From Natronococcus roseus (GTDB taxonomy: Archaea; Halobacteriota; Halobacteria; Halobacteriales; Natrialbaceae), in NCBI RefSeq assembly GCF_043677095.1, contig NZ_JBHLJR010000009.1, forward strand, positions 62,001 through 126,000: DNA of 64,000 bases, written 5' to 3'. Position numbers and translations under genes: made by a program. Below are positions 51,394-60,353 of the stretch, one piece after another (positions within the stretch are counted from its first letter, which is position 1; every line of letters begins with the position of its first letter). The notes beneath the pieces were generated by a model. The model was not told the origin of the DNA, did not search any database, and worked only from the letters and a program-made list of their open reading frames with translations.

Positions 51394-52407
51394 TCACATT
51401 TCAACATCAAGATCCTCCACTAGGCCTTCGTAGTATTCGTACTGGTCATAGATGAACTCAAGAAATTCGTCCGGACCGCGTTCAACTGGCGTAAAGTGGT
51501 TCTCCTCAAAATAGTTGGAGACTGCGTCGTCGTCGAGCGCAGACTGGTAGGTGTCAACTATCTCTGACTGACGTTGTTCATCCATTCCTTCAGGTGCGAA
51601 GTGCCCGAGCCAGGAGCCGATCTCAATGTCGACGCCCTGTTCATGCATTGGTTCCGTCTCAGGCAGCGCGTCAAGAACATCCTCGGCCATGACGCCTAGT
51701 GCCATGAGGTCACCGTCAACAACGTTCGACCTGACCTCAGTCGCCCCAACCGTCGTACAGTCTACCTCGCCATTCATGACCCCTGTAATCGCGCTGTCAG
51801 CACCGTCGTACGCGATGTGTTCAATTTCGATATCGGCTTCGTCGGCGAACCCGGCGCCGGCGAGATGCCATGACGAACCAGTCCCTGAGTTCGCCATCTG
51901 GATCTCACCCGGATTATCCTCAGCGTGGGAAAGGAATTCTTCGAGCGAATCGTAGGCGGAGTCCTCATGAACAATGAGCGCTGCCGGCATCTCGACGTAC
52001 TGGACGAGCGGAGTAATGTCATCAGGACCGAGATCGGCAATATCCAGGTGTTCAAAAAGCGCGATTTCAGGGGCGACGACACCTAGAGTGTGCCCATCCG
52101 GCTCAGAGTCGGATACGACGCTCTTACCAATAGAGCCAGAGCCGCCCTCTTGGTTGGTGACATTCCAGGCAATATCAGTCTCATTCTCGGCGGCGTCTGC
52201 GATAGCGCGGCTCGTCGTGTCGGCGCCGCCGCCGGCCGCCCAGGGAACGATAATTTCGACCTGTCGTGACGGCCAGTCCTCTTCTTCAGTAAGCTCGTCC
52301 AGACAGCCCGCAGTCGCCGCGATCCCCGTCCCGCCGAGTGCACTGAGGACGCGCCGTCGGCTCGGGCCGGATTGCTCGACGGCACAGTCGGTGTGGCAGT
52401 CGCCCAT
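51394..52407 (-). CDS. tctC: TTT-family substrate-binding protein, TctC type (copy 1)
   Basis: A 337-residue secreted protein. A twin-arginine signal (SRRRVLSALGGTGIAATAG) is followed by a lipobox Cys and an acidic spacer. The mature part has WPSRQVEIIVPWAAGGGADTTSRAIAD, the Bug/TctC beta-strand and loop that binds carboxylates, then NQEGGSGSIGKSVV, VVAPEIALFEHLDI and GSGSSWHLAGAGFADEADIEIEHIAYDG. It delivers an organic acid to TctA/TctB (59871-61834). A TATA-like GCTTAAGC lies about 30 bases upstream, pointing to a leaderless transcript. A paralog lies at 55771. Confidence 0.9.
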   Translation of the reverse strand: MGDCHTDCAVEQSGPSRRRVLSALGGTGIAATAGCLDELTEEEDWPSRQVEIIVPWAAGGGADTTSRAIADAAENETDIAWNVTNQEGGSGSIGKSVVSDSEPDGHTLGVVAPEIALFEHLDIADLGPDDITPLVQYVEMPAALIVHEDSAYDSLEEFLSHAEDNPGEIQMANSGTGSSWHLAGAGFADEADIEIEHIAYDGADSAITGVMNGEVDCTTVGATEVRSNVVDGDLMALGVMAEDVLDALPETEPMHEQGVDIEIGSWLGHFAPEGMDEQRQSEIVDTYQSALDDDAVSNYFEENHFTPVERGPDEFLEFIYDQYEYYEGLVEDLDVEM

Positions 52408-52605
52408 TCTATCTCGAGTAATGGAAAACTCGCGCTTAAGCTTTTTGAACCCCGGAAAGAAATCCCCTAGGTAGTCGCTCGGTCCATTGACGTGAGAGAG
52501 ATAGTGGTAACATCGCCGGTTCGGCTACTTCGATCACGCTCAGTGGCGTGGCTGCGGGGAGCGCATACCTGCGGTCCGGTCCCTAAATGACGGGCCTCAA
52601 CGCTG

Positions 52606-53511
52606 TCAGAAGTTGGCTGTGTTCTCGACATCTGGTGGCTGCTCCCATTCAGAGCCGTCGTCCTGGGGGTCGTAGCCGAGTACGGCCTTCGCATGTTCGA
52701 CGTCGAACCAACCGGTAGTGTTGTCGCTGACAGCGTAGAACGTGTCGTACGTGACGGTTCCGTTCTCAAGACAGCACTCGATGAGGTGAGCGAAGTCACG
52801 CTGAGATGTCCACGAAGCCTTGAGTCGCTTGACCATCCGCTCGTACTCCTCGCTGCCACGCTCCCAAGACCCCGTCTGCGAAGGGTCCCACGCGCCGTCC
52901 TCGGGGTCAACTGAAGAGTCGTCCCCACGACCGACGCCACGTTCGGCGTCTCCATAGGGATGGTCATAGGGGTCCGGACGGACGCTCGAGATGCGGATTG
53001 AGAAGAACTGTGACGGCGGGCCCGGTTCGCGCGCCTTGACCCGACCGATGTGCTCACCGAACATTTTCGTCGCGCCGTAGTAGCCGTCGGGTTTCGGGAG
53101 CGTTTCGTGGTCGAGCACCAATGGGTACTCCTCATCGAATAGGGCCGGCGCATGATCCTCCTCGTAGAGACCCATCACGCGCTGGGAGGACGCAAAGATC
53201 ACCTTCTCGACGCCCGCATCCGCGGCGGCCTCGATTACGTTGTTTGTGCCGACGATGTTCGGCTCAATGACCTCTTCGAACGTCGCACCGGCATCAGACT
53301 GGGCAGCGAGGTGGATCACAGCGTCCTGACCGTCGAACGCGGGCCGAATTGCGTCGTAGTCACTGATGTCCGCGACATAGGTGTCGTACTCGGGGTGATC
53401 CTGAAGGTCAAGAAACGTGAACTCATATTTGTCCTTTCCAACGAGATGCTTCCGCAACGCTTGCCCTGCCTCTCCATGCGGACCCGTGATTAGAACGTTC
53501 TGCGTAGCCAT
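52606..53511 (-). CDS. NAD-dependent epimerase/dehydratase family (extended SDR)
   Basis: A 301-residue protein. The nucleotide motif is VLITGPHGEAGQAL. DAVIHLAAQSDAG and NNVIEAAADAGVEKVIFASSQRVMG precede the catalytic YYGATKMFGEHIGR (Tyr-x-x-x-Lys). The C-terminal region has SSVRPDPYDHPYGD and RDFAHLIECCLENG. It resembles uronate dehydrogenases and sugar-nucleotide epimerases. In this locus (transporter for carboxylic acids, RraA-like enzyme, alcohol dehydrogenase) oxidation of a sugar acid or sugar is the more likely role; unproven. A TATA box lies about 30 bases upstream. Confidence 0.85.
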   Translation of the reverse strand: MATQNVLITGPHGEAGQALRKHLVGKDKYEFTFLDLQDHPEYDTYVADISDYDAIRPAFDGQDAVIHLAAQSDAGATFEEVIEPNIVGTNNVIEAAADAGVEKVIFASSQRVMGLYEEDHAPALFDEEYPLVLDHETLPKPDGYYGATKMFGEHIGRVKAREPGPPSQFFSIRISSVRPDPYDHPYGDAERGVGRGDDSSVDPEDGAWDPSQTGSWERGSEEYERMVKRLKASWTSQRDFAHLIECCLENGTVTYDTFYAVSDNTTGWFDVEHAKAVLGYDPQDDGSEWEQPPDVENTANF

Positions 53512-53949
53512 CTTCGAACAGGCATTCTTCAGAGTCGCGTATAAGACTTTCGCCTCCGCGCATTTTAGCCGTTTCAGCGATCGTGGAATCGAGTGAGTTC
53601 ATCGTTTTCCTGCTCGATTCGGACCAGGGTGTAGGGTTTACCGATAGGGAGACACGAGCAACATGGGCCAAACTTCAATCGTTGCGACCGTGATTGGGCT
53701 GGCCGTCATCCACAACCATTCTGTGAGTCGTTCTGTTGGAGGGACCGCATCGCGAAAGGCATGGGCTGCTCTAACTGTGTTCCACTATTATTGAAACGGC
53801 AAGTCTAACGCATCCATTACAGTCGTACTGGTGTAATACAGTATCTCGAATCGTTCGTGACCTGTTAGTGGCCCGGTTAATCCATCAGCGCGAGCGGGCT
53901 GCTGATCCTCAATGGCGACCGCACCCCGCCCCAAACGGGGAGAACTACG
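53512..53949. other. Gap between SDR gene and IclR gene
   Basis: About 440 bases with no credible gene. CTTATAC (minus strand, near 53541) is the likely TATA box of the SDR gene. The remainder shows nothing recognisable. Confidence 0.45.
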
Positions 53950-54726
53950 TTACTCATATTGGCGAACTTTGAGCTCGACGATGTTTTGCTTTTTGAGCAG
54001 TTCCGGGGCAAGCTCGTTCTCGATTCGCTCGGGTTCCATGCGGCTGAGGGGGCCACTGATGCTGATTGCGCCGATGACATCATCGGGTTTCGACGTGATC
54101 GCGGTACCGATTGCACAGACGCCGGGAAAGTGCTCGCCGCGGTTGACAGAGTATCCCTGGTCGCGGATCGTCTCCAACTCCTCGAACAGCGCCGCTCGCT
54201 CGGTAATCGTGTTCGATGTTTGCTCAGGAAGCCCGCGCTTTTCGATAATGGCGTCGACCTCCTCCTCGGAGAGCGTCGAGAGTATCGCCTTGCCCGTCGC
54301 AGTCGAATGCAGGTACAGGTGGTGGCCCAGTGCCGCATTGTCGTCGATCGATTCGGGACTCTCCGATTTGTACAACTGCACCGAATACCCATTTTCCTCG
54401 ACGGTCACATTCGCATGTTCGCCAGACAGCTCTCGTAAGTCGTCTACCTCAGGCTTAGCTGCCTGATAGAGCGTCATGCGGTCACGCATTTCTCCACCGG
54501 TCTGTAAAAACCGGAAACTGCAGCGATACTTGCCATCGTCCTTGACGACGTACCCGTTTTCGACGAGCGTTGTGAGGTGGATATGGCTTGTGCTCACCGG
54601 TAGCTCGAGATCCTCGGAGACCTCTGAGAGCGTCGCCGCGCCGGCCCCCCGAAGGTATTCAACGATCGTGAAAGACTGGTCCACACTCTTGAGCCGCCTC
54701 GAGTCCGTTTTTTCGCTGCCAGGCAT
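53950..54726 (-). CDS. IclR-family transcriptional regulator of the TTT locus
   Basis: I choose ATG 54726 (MPGSEKTDSRRLKSVDQSF): a TATA element 28 bases upstream gives a leaderless start there; ATG 54741 is the alternative. The protein has 258 residues. The winged helix is LKSVDQSFTIVEYLRGAGAATLSEVSEDLELPVSTSHIHLTTLVENGYVV. The effector domain has LHSTATGKAILSTLSEEEV, GYSVNRGEHFPGVCAIGTAITSKPDDVIGAISISGPLSRM. The C-terminus is truncated after LKVRQYE. It likely senses the substrate or an intermediate of the TTT locus. Confidence 0.88.
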   Translation of the reverse strand: MPGSEKTDSRRLKSVDQSFTIVEYLRGAGAATLSEVSEDLELPVSTSHIHLTTLVENGYVVKDDGKYRCSFRFLQTGGEMRDRMTLYQAAKPEVDDLRELSGEHANVTVEENGYSVQLYKSESPESIDDNAALGHHLYLHSTATGKAILSTLSEEEVDAIIEKRGLPEQTSNTITERAALFEELETIRDQGYSVNRGEHFPGVCAIGTAITSKPDDVIGAISISGPLSRMEPERIENELAPELLKKQNIVELKVRQYE

Positions 54727-54747
54727 ACCAGAACCTAGCATCGTGAC

Positions 54748-54784
54748 CGCTTAAGCCCTGTGGAAAGTTCCAACTATGTTGAAA
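54748..54784 (-). promoter_or_regulatory. Promoter and palindrome before the IclR gene
   Basis: The minus-strand TATA element is GGCTTAAGC (about 54748-54756). Upstream, TTCCAAC-TAT-GTTGAAA (54768-54784) is an imperfect palindrome with TTnCAAC/GTTGnAA symmetry, placed where an activator or autoregulator would bind. Confidence 0.4.
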
Positions 54785-54914
54785 CCGCTACGATTCGGAG
54801 TCGATGTCGACGCTCGGAATACAAGTTGCTGATCAATGTGGTTGCCCAGAAAACCGAGACCTCACGCCGTCGCCGCTCAACCCCGGTTACTGTCTTGCGG
54901 CCGCCGCAGTATCG

Positions 54915-55604
54915 TTACTGGATCGAGTCTTCCGGCCCGACGACCTCGAGTTCCTCAAAGAGCCGATCGTAGCCATTGAGTTCAAAGAGGTACTCACCCT
55001 CGACAAGTTCCTCACGAACGGCATCCTCGGAGTCGAGTTTCTCGCGGGACCGCTCGAGAATCTCGGCGGCGTTCTCTCGCGGCGCGACAGCTATCCCATC
55101 GTCGTCGCCGACGATCACGTCTCCGGGCTCGACGGCGACGCCGCCACAGGAGACGGACACGTTGATCGAGCCAGGATCCTGCTTGAGTGGGCCACGAGGG
55201 TGGGTGCCGCGGGCGTAGACCGGAAACTCCATTTCGGCGAGCGCCTGGCGGTCACGGACGCTTCCATCGATAACGATACCCGCAATCCCGTTGACTTGGC
55301 ATGATTTGCACATAAGCTCGCCGAGGTGGCCCGTTTCGGTGAAGCCGTCAGCGTCGATGACAAGGATGTCGCCTGGCTCAGCCATTGTGATCGCCTTGTG
55401 AATGATTAGGTTGTCTCCAGGTGCAGCTTTGACGGTAATCGCAGTGCCAGCCGTTTCAGCCCCCTCGTAAGCCGGATTAATTCCGGAGTCCATTGTCAGT
55501 CCGACGTTGCCGGTCACGTCCGAGACGATCGTACTTGGGATCTCTTCGAACGCCGAGACGACGTCGCGGTTTGGTCGCTGCACATCGTACTCTATCGTGT
55601 GCAT
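54915..55604 (-). CDS. RraA-like aldolase / demethylmenaquinone methyltransferase-fold protein
   Basis: A 229-residue protein with the RraA fold. PSTIVSDVTGN opens the fold, followed by AGTAITVKAAPGDNLIIHKAI, EPGDILVIDADGFTETGHLGELMCKSCQVNGIAGIVIDGSVRD (the GxxGxxxxxxA-x-x-x-G and D-G-x-x-R-D motifs that hold the divalent metal and pyruvate enolate) and PVYARGTHPRGPLKQDPG. RraA-like enzymes act as 4-hydroxy-4-methyl-2-oxoglutarate or 4-carboxy-4-hydroxy-2-oxoadipate aldolases. With a carboxylate transporter and TctC genes beside it, aldol cleavage of a keto acid is plausible. It should be cytosolic. Confidence 0.85.
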   Translation of the reverse strand: MHTIEYDVQRPNRDVVSAFEEIPSTIVSDVTGNVGLTMDSGINPAYEGAETAGTAITVKAAPGDNLIIHKAITMAEPGDILVIDADGFTETGHLGELMCKSCQVNGIAGIVIDGSVRDRQALAEMEFPVYARGTHPRGPLKQDPGSINVSVSCGGVAVEPGDVIVGDDDGIAVAPRENAAEILERSREKLDSEDAVREELVEGEYLFELNGYDRLFEELEVVGPEDSIQ

Positions 55605-55770
55605 AGTTGCACTCTTGCTCGTCGGCCACCTTAATCTACCGATCGCACGGCCGTCACGGTACTGAACATCCGAAAAAGGGCGGAACGAGTACTACCGACA
55701 GGAACAGCCGGTACCTCGACCGATACGAATCCGACCGATCCACTGCTTTCCGTCGCTTAAGTAAGTCCCC

Positions 55771-56781
55771 CTACTCAATGTCTAAGTCTTCGAGGAGTTC
55801 GCCGTAGTACTCGTATTGCTCCTGCATGAACTCATGGAACTCGTCAGGTCCACGCTGGACGCGCATGAAGTTGTTACTCTCGGCAAAGTCGACGAACTCG
55901 TCGTCGTCGTAAACTGACTCGTACGTGTCAACGATCTCGTCGTGAACATCGTCCGGCGTGTCTGTCGGCACAAAGTGACCGAGCCAAGAGCCGATCTCAA
56001 TGTCGAGACCCTGTTCCTGCAGTGTCGGCACCTCCGGAAGGGCGTCGACCTCCTCCTCGAAGGCGACACCCAGCGCGGCGAGATCACCATCCTGAACCTG
56101 CGGGGCGACCTCGGCCGCACCGACGGCAGTACAGTCGACCTCCCCGTTGACGACGGCCGTCATCGCCGGATCGGCCCCGTCGTAGGCGACGTGTTCAACC
56201 TCGATCTCGGCCTCATCCGCGATACCCGCAGCGGCCATGTGCCAGGATGACCCACTTCCAGAGTTTGCCATCTGGACATCGCCGGGGTTGTCCTCGGCAT
56301 GCTCAAGGAACTCATCGAGTGAGTCGTAGTCAGCGTCCTCGTGGACGACCAGTGCCGCCGGCATCTCGACATACTGCATAACCGGCGTAATGTCGTCGGG
56401 GCCCATCTCATCAATTTCGAGGTGTTCAAACAGCGCGATTTCCGGAGCGGCGACACCGATGGTGTGACCGTCTGGATCAGAAGTTGCCACCGCATTCATG
56501 CCAACGGATCCGGAGCCGCCCTCTTGGTTGCTTACGCTCCAGGACTCATCGGTGTGTTCTTCGGCCACCTCTGAGATGGCTCGACTCGTTCTGTCCGCGC
56601 CGCCGCCGGCCGCCCAGGGAACGATAATCTCGACTTGCCGCGATGGCCAGTCACCATCGTCGCTGAGGTCACCGACACAGCCCGCCGCTAATGCGAGCCC
56701 CGTCACCCCAAGAGACTGCAAGGCAGTGCGACGGTTTACGATACGCTGATCACTATTCCTACCAGTGGGGATATCTACCAT
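55771..56781 (-). CDS. tctC: TTT-family substrate-binding protein, TctC type (copy 2)
   Basis: Starting at ATG 56781 (MVDIPTGRNSDQRIVNRRTALQSLG) gives 336 residues. A frame with GTG 56790 is possible, but a TTTTAAAA box about 30 bases upstream favours 56781. The signal has NRRTALQSLGVTGLALAAGC, with a twin Arg and a lipobox Cys. The body repeats the features of copy 1 (SRQVEIIVPWAAGGGADRTSRAIS, NQEGGSGSVGMNAVA, PEIALFEHLEID, GSGSSWHMAAAG). The two copies are clearly paralogous and have the same lengths, so they may bind different acids or be alternative receptors for one TctAB channel. Confidence 0.9.
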   Translation of the reverse strand: MVDIPTGRNSDQRIVNRRTALQSLGVTGLALAAGCVGDLSDDGDWPSRQVEIIVPWAAGGGADRTSRAISEVAEEHTDESWSVSNQEGGSGSVGMNAVATSDPDGHTIGVAAPEIALFEHLEIDEMGPDDITPVMQYVEMPAALVVHEDADYDSLDEFLEHAEDNPGDVQMANSGSGSSWHMAAAGIADEAEIEVEHVAYDGADPAMTAVVNGEVDCTAVGAAEVAPQVQDGDLAALGVAFEEEVDALPEVPTLQEQGLDIEIGSWLGHFVPTDTPDDVHDEIVDTYESVYDDDEFVDFAESNNFMRVQRGPDEFHEFMQEQYEYYGELLEDLDIE

Positions 56782-57025
56782 CCTACACACATCCAGGGGC
56801 GGCCGTGATTTTAAAACTTTCGGCCGCGTTCATATATCCGTGCGAAAGTTCTCGAAACATAATCATATATGCAGCAAAATAGGTGAAGAAATCAAAATAG
56901 CGGCGTTAGACCGAATCACACGAGGGGTAAGAATACCTAGTCGAAAACGGACACGAAAGACGGCCGAAGAAATCGGTTTTGTGCTATTCCACAGGTTTAT
57001 GTCCGATCACGGTTGAGACGCTACT

Positions 57026-58066
57026 ATGCGAGGCTTGGCTAAGACGGGTCGCGGCTCCGGTGCCATGGAACTGGTTGAGGTCGATAGACCGAAACCGGCA
57101 CCCGATGAGGTACTGATCGAAGTCGAATACGCGGGACTCTGTGGTAGCGACGCCGGCATCTACCAATTTAAGCCCGCGTTCGAGCGGATGAAACTCCCAA
57201 CGATCATTGGCCACGAGTATACTGGCCACATCATCGAGACCGGTGACGAGGTCACAAAGTTCGATTCCGGCGACCGCGTCGTCGAACGTCCCATCCGGGG
57301 TTGCGGCGATTGCTACCAGTGCGAGATGGGCGAGGAGAACGTCTGCCAGAACACGGCGATCACCGGCGTCGATCACGACGGTGCGTACGCGGGCTATATC
57401 GCCGTTCCCGAATCGGAACTCCACGCCGTTCCTGAGGGTGTCCCGCCACGACACGCCGCGCTTGTCGAACCGACAGCAATCTGTGCTCGAGCAGTCATCG
57501 AAAACTCGCGTGTGCGTTCTGGCGACCGAGTTCTCGTCGCCGGTCCCGGACCAATGGGAATCCTCACCGCACAGATCGCGGACGCACAGGGCGGCGAGGT
57601 TGTCGTCGCTGGCATCGGTCAAGATACCACCTACAGACTGCCTCTCGCCGAGGAGCTCGGTTACCCGACAATCAATATTGAGAACGACGATCTCAGTGCC
57701 TATCGCGCCGAACTGACTGATGGGATCGGCTACGACGTTGTCTTTGATACAACCGGCCACCCCTCGGGACTCACAATGGCGACTGAAGAAGTCCGGAAGG
57801 GCGGTCAGATCGTCATCGAGAGTATGACCGGCGAGACGACAATGGCGTACAGCCCGCTTGTCCGCGGAGAAATTGATCTCCAGTGCACCTACGGTGCGAT
57901 GTACGAGGACTTCGAGCGGGCACTTCGGCTGATCAACACCGGCGACGTCGATCACGATACGTTCCTTGATGACCGGTTTAGCCTGCTTGAATCCGAAGAG
58001 GCCTTTGAGGCCTTCCTCGCGGGTGAAACCTGCAAACCCGTCTTCGACGTATCCGTGCTCCGCTAG
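57026..58066 (+). CDS. Zinc-dependent medium-chain alcohol dehydrogenase
   Basis: A 346-residue protein. Catalytic zinc ligands lie in GLCGSDAG (Cys) and IIGHEYTG (His-Glu), and the structural zinc site is in CGDCYQCEMGEENVC. The NAD(P)-binding motif is VLVAGPGPMGILTAQIAD (near residue 170). A Glu after VEPTAIC matches the third ligand position of sorbitol- and threonine-dehydrogenase-like enzymes. The start codon follows TATA-like sequence and is divergent from the TctC gene at 56781. In context it probably oxidises a hydroxy acid or polyol of this pathway. Confidence 0.88.
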   Translation: MRGLAKTGRGSGAMELVEVDRPKPAPDEVLIEVEYAGLCGSDAGIYQFKPAFERMKLPTIIGHEYTGHIIETGDEVTKFDSGDRVVERPIRGCGDCYQCEMGEENVCQNTAITGVDHDGAYAGYIAVPESELHAVPEGVPPRHAALVEPTAICARAVIENSRVRSGDRVLVAGPGPMGILTAQIADAQGGEVVVAGIGQDTTYRLPLAEELGYPTINIENDDLSAYRAELTDGIGYDVVFDTTGHPSGLTMATEEVRKGGQIVIESMTGETTMAYSPLVRGEIDLQCTYGAMYEDFERALRLINTGDVDHDTFLDDRFSLLESEEAFEAFLAGETCKPVFDVSVLR

Positions 58067-58216
58067 CTGTCGGTTCTGGTTATAATCGGTTACGATAGGT
58101 TCCAGCGCAGATCAAGCACAACTCGATTACTGGGAGCAGGCGCTTCACGCTACAAGAGCGACGTCGGACGAGAAAACGATTTGAAGTAGGACGGTTCTCA
58201 GCGCGTCCAATTCGGT

Positions 58217-58861
58217 CTAGGGTCTTGGGTCCCATTCACGCTCGACGAGGAAATCGTCGAGCTTCTGCTTTGGGTCTTCGAAAACGTGCGACCCATGGAA
58301 GACGAGCAGTGTGTCGAACTCGTACTGGAGCAGGTCATACAGGTTGATCTCGGCGGCCTCGTGATCATCGTTGAAAAGCGCCGGTGGTGGGAGGAGGTAA
58401 CCCTCGGGGAGACCCCCTCGATCGGAACCGTCAAGAGTGTCACCCGAAATGAGAATACCCCGATCCTCGAGCAATAGCGCTGACGTCGCCTCCGTATGGC
58501 CTGGGACCTCGATCACACGAATATTCCCCTCGAGGAGGTCGCCGTCTTCGAACGACACGTCGGGTTCGTGGTCAATCGCCTCATGGAGTTTCGTCTCGTT
58601 CGCCGAGGCTACGAGTTCAGGGTCGAATGCGTCCATTACTGCGTCGAGTCCACCGTGATGGCCGTGGTCGCCGTGAGTGATTATTACACGGTCGACAGTG
58701 CCATATTCTTCTTTAAGGATTTCTACGAGTTCCTCGCCGTTTTCCTCGAAAGCGGTGTCGACGAGCGTTGTGGAGCCCTCGGGAACGTCCTCGAGTACAA
58801 GGACACGGACATGTTCGAACTGTACCTGGGCGATACCATCGGTTACGCGGCTATGACTCAT
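58217..58861 (-). CDS. MBL-fold metallohydrolase with an atypical metal motif
   Basis: A 214-residue protein with an MBL fold: STTLVDTAFEENGEEL, then VDRVIITHGDHGHHGGLDAVM, VIEVPGHTEATSALLLEDRGILISGDTLDG, and LLVFHGSHVFEDP. The metal motif normally reads HxHxDH or HxDxDH. Here the block is H-G-D-H-G-H-H, with Gly at the position of the conserved Asp. VPGHTEATSALL (His) and SGDTLDG (bridging Asp) are normal. It may bind metal differently or be inactive. Locus context suggests hydrolysis of a lactone or thioester. Confidence 0.8.
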   Translation of the reverse strand: MSHSRVTDGIAQVQFEHVRVLVLEDVPEGSTTLVDTAFEENGEELVEILKEEYGTVDRVIITHGDHGHHGGLDAVMDAFDPELVASANETKLHEAIDHEPDVSFEDGDLLEGNIRVIEVPGHTEATSALLLEDRGILISGDTLDGSDRGGLPEGYLLPPPALFNDDHEAAEINLYDLLQYEFDTLLVFHGSHVFEDPKQKLDDFLVEREWDPRP

Positions 58862-59011
58862 TGTCTAGTTGGGAATGCAACGGGATCCTAATTAAACCCA
58901 TCGGATACCGACACTCGCTAGTAAGAATCTGGACGGTAGCATGCTCAAGGCGGCACCAACGCGATCAGATTCGGCGAAACAATGATATGGGTTAGTCAGC
59001 TTATTGAAGCC

Positions 59012-59431
59012 ATGGTAGTTATTGCAGCAGTCGATCGGTCAGATCGGTCAGCTGATGTCGTCCGTGAGGCGGAGACGCTGGCAGCCAAGTTCGACGAACC
59101 GCTTCACATTGTCCACGCACTTACTCGATCGGAGTTAGTCGACCTCGGACGGAGTGCCCAAGCCGGCGAATCCTCAGACAAGGATAGAATTCGCGACGTC
59201 GCGGCCGACATTGCCGATGAAGCCGCTTCCGGCCTCAGCATGCCCTACGAAACCGTCGGATTGGTCGGCGAACCGGCAAGCGCGATTCTGGACTATGCTG
59301 AGACGCAAGAGACTCGCTATCTCGTTGTCGGCCCGCGGAAGCGGTCACCAGCTGGGAAGGCACTGTTCGGTAGCGTCGCCCAGTCGCTGCTCCTAGATTC
59401 GGAGTACCCTCTCGTCACCATCACCAATTGA
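59012..59431 (+). CDS. Universal stress protein UspA family
   Basis: Starting at ATG 59012 (MVVIAAVDRSDRSADVVREAETLAAKF) gives 139 residues; an earlier start at 58982 lacks support. The nucleotide-binding loop is VVGPRKRSPAGKALFGSVAQSLLLDSEYPLVTI, which matches the G-x2-x-R-S-P-x-G-K-x2-F-G-S pattern of ATP-binding UspA proteins. Haloarchaea often place UspA genes beside TRAP- or TTT-type transporters, where they may regulate them. It is followed by TctB and TctA after a 440-base gap on the same strand. Confidence 0.85.
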   Translation: MVVIAAVDRSDRSADVVREAETLAAKFDEPLHIVHALTRSELVDLGRSAQAGESSDKDRIRDVAADIADEAASGLSMPYETVGLVGEPASAILDYAETQETRYLVVGPRKRSPAGKALFGSVAQSLLLDSEYPLVTITN

Positions 59432-59870
59432 CCAAGGGAACGGTGATTCGAGTCCCAAGCCCTCGTTTAAAGTCACCTATTTTACCCAGCACAGACTGAA
59501 GCAGGATGATTATCAGATACCCCCTTGCAAGAGGTTTGTTCCGATTGTTCTCGGCATACACGCCTCGTTCGTTCACTACTGACTCCGTCTACGTTTGCCA
59601 TGAAGGGTGGCTTCTCGAGAAAGTACGCACCTAAGTCATTACATTTTACATTCAATTATTATAATTGAAAACTTGTTTCGACAACGTGTGATGACACACC
59701 AATACATTTATACTGATCTATGATACCCGTTAGAGTACGAGATGAGTGATCGATGACGATAGGAGCTACCACCCTAGGAGCAACCACCCCGTTACGCGTA
59801 TTGCGACCCGCCACAAATACCATCAACGTCAATGGACGAACACTGACGCGGCCGTAACTATCGATCAACT
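59432..59870. other. Long leader or gap before the tctBA operon
   Basis: About 440 bases. CATTTATACT at 59704-59713 is the best TATA candidate, about 165 bases before tctB. Between them a 34-codon frame (ATG 59753) starts MTIGATTLGATTPLRVLRP but has no homology I know, so the leader may be untranslated or encode a short peptide. Confidence 0.4.
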
Positions 59871-60353
59871 ATGGATCTCAATACAACGGTCAAATCGAAT
59901 CCGCTCGTGATCTCGTTCATCCTAACCTCACTCGCGGTAATCGTCTATGCAGTACAATTTCCCAGCGGCGAGGATCTCGGGCCTGGATTCTTCCCGATTC
60001 TCGTCTCCGTCGGAATCATCGTGTTCGCAGTCGGGGAGCTGTTCGCGGAGAGCAGCGGTGCCGAACTTGACCTGAGTGAGTACGACCTGACGCCCCCAGC
60101 CATTATGCTTGGGCTGTTCGTCGCGTACGTACTTCTCATGCCTATCATGGGGTTTTGGGTCGGAACAATGGTATTCTTACCGATCGTGTTCTACTACTCA
60201 GGCGTCCGATCACTCGCCGGAATCGGACTGCTCTCGGTCGGGCTCCCCACCCTGCTGTTCTATATCTTCAACGAGATTTTCCTGGTCAGATTACCCGAAG
60301 GTGTCATTCCAGTCTCACGACTACTACCTGAGCTTCCCCTATGGGTGATCTGA
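59871..60353 (+). CDS. tctB: TTT transporter small membrane subunit, TctB type
   Basis: A 160-residue protein with four hydrophobic segments: PLVISFILTSLAVIVYAVQF, FPILVSVGIIVFAVGELFAE, PPAIMLGLFVAYVLLMPIMGFWVGTMVFLPIVFYYSG and IGLLSVGLPTLLFYIFNEIFLV. The segment ending in SGEDLGPGFFPILVS matches the conserved GPGFFP start of TctB proteins. It works with TctA (next gene, one-base overlap) and a TctC receptor. Confidence 0.88.
   Translation: MDLNTTVKSNPLVISFILTSLAVIVYAVQFPSGEDLGPGFFPILVSVGIIVFAVGELFAESSGAELDLSEYDLTPPAIMLGLFVAYVLLMPIMGFWVGTMVFLPIVFYYSGVRSLAGIGLLSVGLPTLLFYIFNEIFLVRLPEGVIPVSRLLPELPLWVI

Noticed and set aside
56984..57955. 323-codon minus-strand frame
   Set aside because: Antisense to the zinc alcohol dehydrogenase, which carries complete zinc and NAD motifs.
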